Of a stretch of DNA of 38,813 nt, positions 34,568 to 38,813 are shown piece by piece (position 1 is the first letter of the stretch; each line of letters starts with the position of its first letter). The position numbers and the translations under genes are program-made. This DNA is from Myxococcota bacterium. Lineage in GTDB: Bacteria > Myxococcota_A > UBA796 > JAJRTE01. Location of the stretch: assembly GCA_024278455.1 (NCBI GenBank), contig JAJRTE010000197.1:1-38813 (forward strand), read 5' to 3'. Under the pieces are notes generated by a model. That model worked only from the letters and a program-made list of their open reading frames with translations. It did not search any database and had not been told where the DNA came from.

Positions 34568-35302
34568 ATGCAGCTTGCCGGGAAGACAGCGCTGGTGACC
34601 GGGGGGGGCCGGCGGATCGGCGCCGAAATCGTGCGTCACCTGGCTCGAGCCGGTGCGCGGGTCTACCTCCACTACCGGAATTCGAAGCAAGACGCCGAGG
34701 CGCTCGCGGACGCCCTGCGTGCCGAACGTGCCGATGTCCGCCCGGTCCATGCCGACCTTGCCCGTCCGGCCGACATCGATGCCCTGTTCGATATGATTGA
34801 TGCAGAGGGGAACGGACTCGACCTCCTGGTCGCCAACGCGGGGGTCTACGCGCGCGGCTCGTTGGCAGGTACCACGCTTGAGACCTGGGAAGGGTGCTTT
34901 GCCGTGAATCTTGCCGCCGCATTCCACTGCGCAAAGCGCGCCGCTCCGCTCATGGAGGCTCGAGGCGCCGGGTGTATCGTCCACGTCGCCGATATCGCCG
35001 GGGAACGCGCCTGGCCCAACCACGCCGCCTACTGCTGCTCCCAGGCCGGCCTGCTCATGTTGACACGTGTGCTCGCCCTGGAACTGGCGCCTCGAGTCCG
35101 CGTCAACGCCGTGCTGCCCGGTACCGTGCTGTGGCCCGATGACATGGGGAAGGAGGCCCGGACCAGGATCACCTCGCGCATCCCCATGCGGCGTACCGGG
35201 AGACCGGCCGATGTGGCAGCCGCCGTGCGTTTTCTTCTCGAGCAGCCGTTCGTGACCGGGGAGACCATCCGGGTCGACGGGGGTCGAGGCATCGTGCCCT
35301 GA
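34568..35302 (+). CDS. pteridine-reductase-like short-chain dehydrogenase lacking the catalytic Lys
   Basis: The 244-residue SDR has the cofactor motif TGGGRRIG (residues 11-18), close to the TGxxxRxG of pteridine reductases (FolM/PTR1), then NAGVYARGS. Asp142 sits 13 residues before Tyr155, exactly as Asp181/Tyr194 of Leishmania PTR1, in place of the usual SDR Ser. Downstream text VRVNAVLPGTVLWPDD also matches pteridine reductases. The expected Lys four after the Tyr is Gln159 (YCCSQ), so the proton-relay and NADPH-ribose Lys is missing. It could still bind substrate, or use another residue, or be inactive. A run of eight G (34601-34608) encodes the Gly loop. It follows map by 13 bases with AAGGAC before its ATG. 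Confidence 0.8.
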   Translation: MQLAGKTALVTGGGRRIGAEIVRHLARAGARVYLHYRNSKQDAEALADALRAERADVRPVHADLARPADIDALFDMIDAEGNGLDLLVANAGVYARGSLAGTTLETWEGCFAVNLAAAFHCAKRAAPLMEARGAGCIVHVADIAGERAWPNHAAYCCSQAGLLMLTRVLALELAPRVRVNAVLPGTVLWPDDMGKEARTRITSRIPMRRTGRPADVAAAVRFLLEQPFVTGETIRVDGGRGIVP

Positions 35303-35310
35303 GCAGGGCA
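35295..35310 (+). terminator. hairpin overlapping the SDR stop codon
   Basis: TGCCCT (35295-35300) and AGGGCA (35305-35310) form a 6-bp stem with a 4-base loop; the stop TGA (35300-35302) spans its edge. No T-tract follows, so its effect may be on readthrough, translation end or partial termination before pfk. Confidence 0.4.
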
Positions 35311-35406
35311 GGGGGATGGCGCCGGAACGCGGAATCGTGGCCGCACGCAGTCGAAACGCGGGGGATGACGACCTCGAGGAAGAAAACCGCTTGGAGGAAT
35401 GGAACG

Positions 35407-36609
35407 ATGGCGAATGTGAAGGGAGTCAAGGGGGTGATCGGTATTCTCACCGGCGGCGGTGACGTGCCCGGCCTCAATCCGGCCATTCGCGCGGTGACCA
35501 TCCGGGCCATACGCGAAGGGTACAAGGTGATCGGTCTGCGGCGGGGCTGGGCTGGCGTCATCGACATGGTACGCGACAAGGATGCCGACAACTCCCGGAA
35601 TTTCCAGGAACTCACCGAGGAGATCGTCAACAAGGCCGGCAGGACGGGCGGGACCTTCCTGCACAGCTCCCGGACGCGGCCGAGCCATGTCCCCAGGGCC
35701 CGCGTCCCCGAGCACCTCCGGGAGAAATACAATGCAGAGTTGAATGACATGACGCCTGAAGTGATCAAGAACCTCGGTTGGCTCGAGATCGAAACCCTCA
35801 TCCCCATCGGCGGAGACGACACCCTCAGCTACGCGGTCCGCTTGTACCAGGAGGGGTTCAAGGTCGTGGCCATCCCGAAGACCATGGACAACGACGTCCC
35901 TGGCACCGACTATTGCATCGGGTTCAGCACCTGCGTGACTCGTACCATCCAGATGATCAACAGTCTCCGCACATCCGCTGGGTCCCACGAGAGATTCCTC
36001 GTAGTCGAGGTGTTCGGCCGGTACGCGGGCTATACCGCCATGTTGCCCACCATGGCCGGGGCAGCCAACCGGTGCGTCATCCCGGAGTACACGTTCGAGA
36101 TCGAGCGCCTGACCGAACTCCTCGTTCATGACAGGAGCAGGAACCCCAGCCGGTACTCGGTCGTGCTCGTCTCGGAAGGCGCCATGTTTCGTGGTGGCGA
36201 GATGGTGTTTCAGAGCACCGAGAAGGATGCCTACGGCCACCAGAAACTCGGCGGCATCGGCGACCTGGTGTCCGCCAGGCTGAAGGAGCTTTCCCCCAAG
36301 TTCAACGGCGGCCGGCGGATCAACGTGATCAACCAGAAGCTGGGCTACCTCGTGCGAGGCGGCGACCCCGATGCCGTGGACTCCATCGTGCCCATGGCCT
36401 ACGGCAACCTGGCGCTGGACCTGATCCTGAAACGCATCCATGGCCGGCTCGTGGTCCTCAAGAACGGGCGCTACGACAACGTGCCCGTGGATGTCGTGAC
36501 AGCGACCAAGAAGACCGTGGACGTGGAGCGGTTCTACAACACCGACCGGCTTCGGCCGCGCTATGCCAGCTTCGAGATGAAGCCCCAGTTCATCATGACC
36601 AGCGAGTGA
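35407..36609 (+). CDS. 6-phosphofructokinase, probably diphosphate-dependent
   Basis: The 400-residue enzyme phosphorylates fructose 6-phosphate in glycolysis. It has the PFK frame: TGGGDVPGLNPAIR (phosphate loop), GGDDTLSYA, PKTMDNDVPGTDYCIGF and MAGAANRC. Two positions are diagnostic of phosphoryl donor. The residue after GGD is Asp (GGDDT, usually Gly in ATP enzymes), and PKTMDND has Lys where ATP enzymes have Gly. Both point to pyrophosphate rather than ATP, so the reaction is probably reversible. The length is longer than E. coli PfkA (320). The ATG at 35407 has GGAGGA about 9 bases upstream; an upstream in-frame ATG at 35365 gives only an Arg/Lys-rich tail. It ends 74 bases from the convergent NHL lipoprotein gene. 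Confidence 0.9.
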   Translation: MANVKGVKGVIGILTGGGDVPGLNPAIRAVTIRAIREGYKVIGLRRGWAGVIDMVRDKDADNSRNFQELTEEIVNKAGRTGGTFLHSSRTRPSHVPRARVPEHLREKYNAELNDMTPEVIKNLGWLEIETLIPIGGDDTLSYAVRLYQEGFKVVAIPKTMDNDVPGTDYCIGFSTCVTRTIQMINSLRTSAGSHERFLVVEVFGRYAGYTAMLPTMAGAANRCVIPEYTFEIERLTELLVHDRSRNPSRYSVVLVSEGAMFRGGEMVFQSTEKDAYGHQKLGGIGDLVSARLKELSPKFNGGRRINVINQKLGYLVRGGDPDAVDSIVPMAYGNLALDLILKRIHGRLVVLKNGRYDNVPVDVVTATKKTVDVERFYNTDRLRPRYASFEMKPQFIMTSE

Positions 36610-36683
36610 GCCTCCTCCTCCGTTCGTCCCCGCGGCACCAGTCTTTCCCCGCTGTTCGCAAGGACAAACGACGCGCCGATGAA

Positions 36684-38537
36684 TCAGGGGATGAGCATCC
36701 GGATCCAACCGTGGCCGGTATCGGCTATCCACAGGTTGCCATCGCCGTCGATCACCAGTCCCTGGGGAGAATCCAGGGCCACCGATCTGGCTGCACCAGC
36801 GGCCCCGGTGTCGTCGACGGTTTCCCCGTTTCCGGCCACGGTCCAGAGGACATACCCTTCGGCAACGTCGGCCGTGACCTGGCGGACGCGGTTGTTGCCC
36901 GTGTCACAGAAGAACACGACCTTCGAAGTATTCAAGGTGATCGCGGTGGGGCTGTCGAGCGACGCATAGGTCGCCGTGGTACCTTCGTCAAAGGAGTCGT
37001 ATCCCGAAGATTCATAGGTGCCCGCATACCGGCGAATAGAGCCCCGTTCTATCTCTCGAATGACGTGGTTGCCGGTGTCGGCGAAGAAGATCGTGCCGTT
37101 CGTATCCACCGTGATGCCGGCGGGCGCGTTCAGAACAGCGTCGCTTGCCGGACCACCGTCCCCGTCGTAGCCCGCACTTCCGTTGCCTGCGATCGTCTCG
37201 ATGATGGGGGTCGCTGCCGGGTTCGCCATGGGACTGACCATGCGGATGACATGGTTGCCGGTGTCCGCGATGTAGAGGTCTTGCGTTGTGGTGATGGCGA
37301 CGCCCTGGGGAGCGGAGAGTTGAGCATTCATCGCGAATCCACCGTCTCCACCATAGCCTTGAGTCTCGCTGCCGGCCACTGTGGTGATCAGTTCCGTGCG
37401 CGGGTCATACTTGCGAATGCGGTGGTTGCCGGTGTCCGCGATGTAGAGGTTCAACCCGTCGCACGCGAGCCCGGTGGGGGTGTCGAACGCCGCCGAGGTT
37501 CCGATTCCGTCGAAGAAGTCGGCGTTCCCTGTGCCGGCAATGGTCGTGACCGTTCCGTCCGTGTCGATCTTCCGGATGACGTGGTTGCCCGTGTCGGCCA
37601 CGTAGATGTTGCCTGCCCGGTCGATCGCCAGCCCGTGGGGTTCGTTGAACGATGCCTCACTGACCGGCCCGCCATCGCCAGCGTACCCGGGATCGCCCGT
37701 GGCGCTCACCGTGATGAGCCAGTCGGCATAGCCGTTGCAATTGCTGTCGATGTTGTCGGCCAGGGTTTCGGGCGCCCCCTCGAAGGTCGTGCTGTTGTCG
37801 TCGTCACAGTCATCGGCGTTGCTCACGTACCCGGCTGGCGGCCCGCAGGCCTCGATCGTCTCGTCCGGTGTGCCGTGCAAGTCCCCATCTGCATCCAGGT
37901 AGTAGGTGTTGAGCGGCAGGTCTTCATCCACATCTCCATCGCAGTCGTTGTCCCGCTCGTCGCAAGACTCGGCCGCTCCGGGATGGGTCTTGCCCACCGT
38001 GTCGTCGCAATCGATTTCCAGCCCATCGGACCCGGCCACGTCGCTCTCACAGATGTCGTACCCGTCTCCGTCTCTGTCCGGATGATCGTCATCCATTCCG
38101 GAACAGTTCTCATCCACGCCGTTGCACGCAACCTCGACAGCCGTCGGATTCACATCGGCGTTCGTGTCGTCGCAGTCATCGCCTCGAGTGACATACCCGT
38201 CCGGGGCGGAGCAGGCGCTCACCTCCCCGTCGCTGTCGCCGAAGGTGTCGCCGTCCTGGTCGGGGTAGTAGGTCTCGGTGGGAAACCCCTCGTCGGTCTG
38301 GGAGTTGCAGTTGTTGTCCACCTGGTCGCAGATCTCGGTGGCGCCAGGGTGGATCTCCGGATCCTGTTCGTTGCAGTCCTCGTCGGACGTGTAGCCGTCC
38401 CCGTCGGCGTCGATGGCCGTCGCCGGAGTCGGCGTTGCCACGGCGTCATCGTCATCGTCGCCGGCGCCGCCGCCCGCGCACCCGGCAAGTGTGATGATGA
38501 TCATCCATCCTGCGGCCAGCAGCATCGAACGAAGCAT
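36684..38537 (-). CDS. MopE-type metal-binding and NHL-repeat lipoprotein
   Basis: The 617-residue lipoprotein starts with a signal peptide (MLLAAGWMIIITLAGC) whose lipobox is LAGC, then an Asp stretch (GDDDDD). Four or five MopE-type units follow (about residues 35-255) with the pattern DxDGDGYxSxxDCNExDPEIHPGATExCDxxDNNC, where paired Cys and Asp bind calcium or copper in MopE-like proteins. The second part (about 265-617) is five or more NHL repeats (GLAIDRAGNIYVADTGNHVIRKI, GVAITTTQDLYIADTGNHVIRMV, GLVIDGDGNLWIADTGHG), forming a beta-propeller. It is exposed on the surface, and may act in adhesion or metal capture. The ATG at 38537 has AAGGGA upstream and a promoter-like pair at 38601-38629. 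Only one CTCGAG site occurs in the gene, unlike its neighbours. Confidence 0.85.
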   Translation of the reverse strand: MLRSMLLAAGWMIIITLAGCAGGGAGDDDDDAVATPTPATAIDADGDGYTSDEDCNEQDPEIHPGATEICDQVDNNCNSQTDEGFPTETYYPDQDGDTFGDSDGEVSACSAPDGYVTRGDDCDDTNADVNPTAVEVACNGVDENCSGMDDDHPDRDGDGYDICESDVAGSDGLEIDCDDTVGKTHPGAAESCDERDNDCDGDVDEDLPLNTYYLDADGDLHGTPDETIEACGPPAGYVSNADDCDDDNSTTFEGAPETLADNIDSNCNGYADWLITVSATGDPGYAGDGGPVSEASFNEPHGLAIDRAGNIYVADTGNHVIRKIDTDGTVTTIAGTGNADFFDGIGTSAAFDTPTGLACDGLNLYIADTGNHRIRKYDPRTELITTVAGSETQGYGGDGGFAMNAQLSAPQGVAITTTQDLYIADTGNHVIRMVSPMANPAATPIIETIAGNGSAGYDGDGGPASDAVLNAPAGITVDTNGTIFFADTGNHVIREIERGSIRRYAGTYESSGYDSFDEGTTATYASLDSPTAITLNTSKVVFFCDTGNNRVRQVTADVAEGYVLWTVAGNGETVDDTGAAGAARSVALDSPQGLVIDGDGNLWIADTGHGWIRMLIP

Positions 38538-38600
38538 GGTCGAATCCCTTCCGTTTTGTGCAGAAGTGTGTGCCGCGCATGGCACGATGAAACCTCTTGC

Positions 38601-38629
38601 ATGATATACCCGTTCCGTGGAAACGTAAA
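38601..38629 (-). promoter_or_regulatory. sigma-70-type promoter for the MopE/NHL gene
   Basis: On the minus strand TTTACG (38624-38629) is 17 bases from TATCAT (38601-38606), matching 4 of 6 and 5 of 6 consensus positions. Transcription would begin near 38594, 57 bases before the ATG. Confidence 0.5.
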
Positions 38630-38639
38630 CCGAAAACGG

Positions 38640-38813
38640 ACGCCGGGCAGGATGTCGGGCCATGGCGTGACAAAACGGTTGCCCTTTCCATCCCACCATG
38701 CTAGCTTGCGTCAAACAGAGACGTGACTGCTGGAAATCTTCCCGTCGCATCCGCGGCCGTTGCCCGCTGTTCCCTGCCCGCTGCTCCTAACTGCCCATGC
38801 CGTGCGTTCCCCC
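38640..38813. other. right-end non-coding segment
   Basis: From the promoter of the MopE/NHL gene to the window edge I see no start of another gene, hairpin or repeat. The last 60 bases are C-rich with short CTGCCC-like words. Confidence 0.4.

Larger units (their letters stand above)
233..38188. repeat. iterated palindrome CTCGAG, about 110 copies across the window
   Basis: Reading every line I count about 114 CTCGAG hexamers from 233-238 to 38183-38188, one per ~340 bases. Base composition alone predicts about 13. Copies are in coding sequence in all three reading frames (as LE, as the centre of xRx, and as S-S/S-R) and in spacers (for example near 16080, 18484 and 28900), so they are not a codon effect. 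No constant flanking base was seen in the first thirty copies, so the repeated unit is the hexamer itself. Density is low in the two repeat-protein genes (27000-28600, 35800-38180). The count is by eye and may be off by a few. Confidence 0.85.

Noticed and set aside
36606..38726. 706-codon open frame antisense to the MopE/NHL gene
   Set aside because: The sense strand has clear repeats, lipobox and promoter; the antisense frame only mirrors the repeated Asp/Gly codons.
1..38813. CRISPR arrays, insertion sequences, prophage or rRNA genes
   Set aside because: No direct-repeat array, transposase or integrase motif, terminal inverted repeat or rRNA-like stretch was seen on either strand.

Overview
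The window is about two-thirds G+C and densely coding, with one gene cut by the left edge and 24 complete genes, plus a candidate 30-codon upstream ORF. It looks like a chromosomal segment of a free-living, didermic bacterium of the broad deltaproteobacterial/Myxococcota type or a related uncultured lineage. The pointers are several lipoprotein signals, an outer-membrane-like protein ending in Phe, an NtrC-type sigma-54 activator, a Ser/Thr kinase with a PEGA tail, MopE-type calcium-binding and FG-GAP surface lipoproteins, and sulfatase-like proteins with the LGYL/LGYV tail common in such genomes. The taxonomic placement is inference. I saw no tRNA, rRNA, CRISPR, transposase or prophage gene.

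Layout. 1-3276: end of a PD-(D/E)XK nuclease, a B12-binding-type radical SAM enzyme, and (convergent) an NtrC-type response regulator. 3421-4307: divIVA followed by a YggU/DUF167 gene. 4436-7938: an ABC exporter set (permease, a possible small ORF, ATPase) followed by a secreted TPR protein. 7940-8494: a membrane-anchored Ig-like protein. 8570-10829: a tightly overlapped three-gene operon encoding a carrier protein, a YkgJ-type Cys-cluster protein and an aminoacyl-tRNA-synthetase-like amino acid:carrier-protein ligase. 11010-11279: a small unknown gene. 11544-14567: an ATP-grasp (PPDK-N) protein fused to two receiver-like domains. 14590-18241: gdhA and mutL. 18523-22769: a sulfatase-fold enzyme with Thr in place of the Cys/Ser nucleophile, overlapping a DUF3604/PHP-type gene. 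23016-26791: a Ser/Thr kinase with a periplasmic PEGA domain and a PEGA outer-membrane-like protein. 26882-32340: an FG-GAP lipoprotein, a second Thr-type sulfatase-fold lipoprotein and a helical-repeat lipoprotein. 32563-36609: a TPR-PDZ lipoprotein, methionine aminopeptidase, a pteridine-reductase-like SDR and a PPi-type phosphofructokinase. 36684-38537: a MopE/NHL lipoprotein.

How the genes work together. The clearest unit of possible new biology is the carrier protein / YkgJ-type / amino acid:carrier-protein ligase operon. It should charge an amino acid onto a phosphopantetheine arm for an unknown use, and its upstream region carries interleaved inverted repeats that could fold as a regulatory RNA. 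At the DNA level the window is also marked by the palindrome CTCGAG, which I count by eye about 110 times, roughly eight times the number expected from base composition and in all reading frames. Other points of interest are a perfectly spaced promoter that would give an almost leaderless permease mRNA, long G/C homopolymers inside mutL, a pteridine-reductase-like enzyme lacking its catalytic Lys, and hairpins that overlap stop codons.
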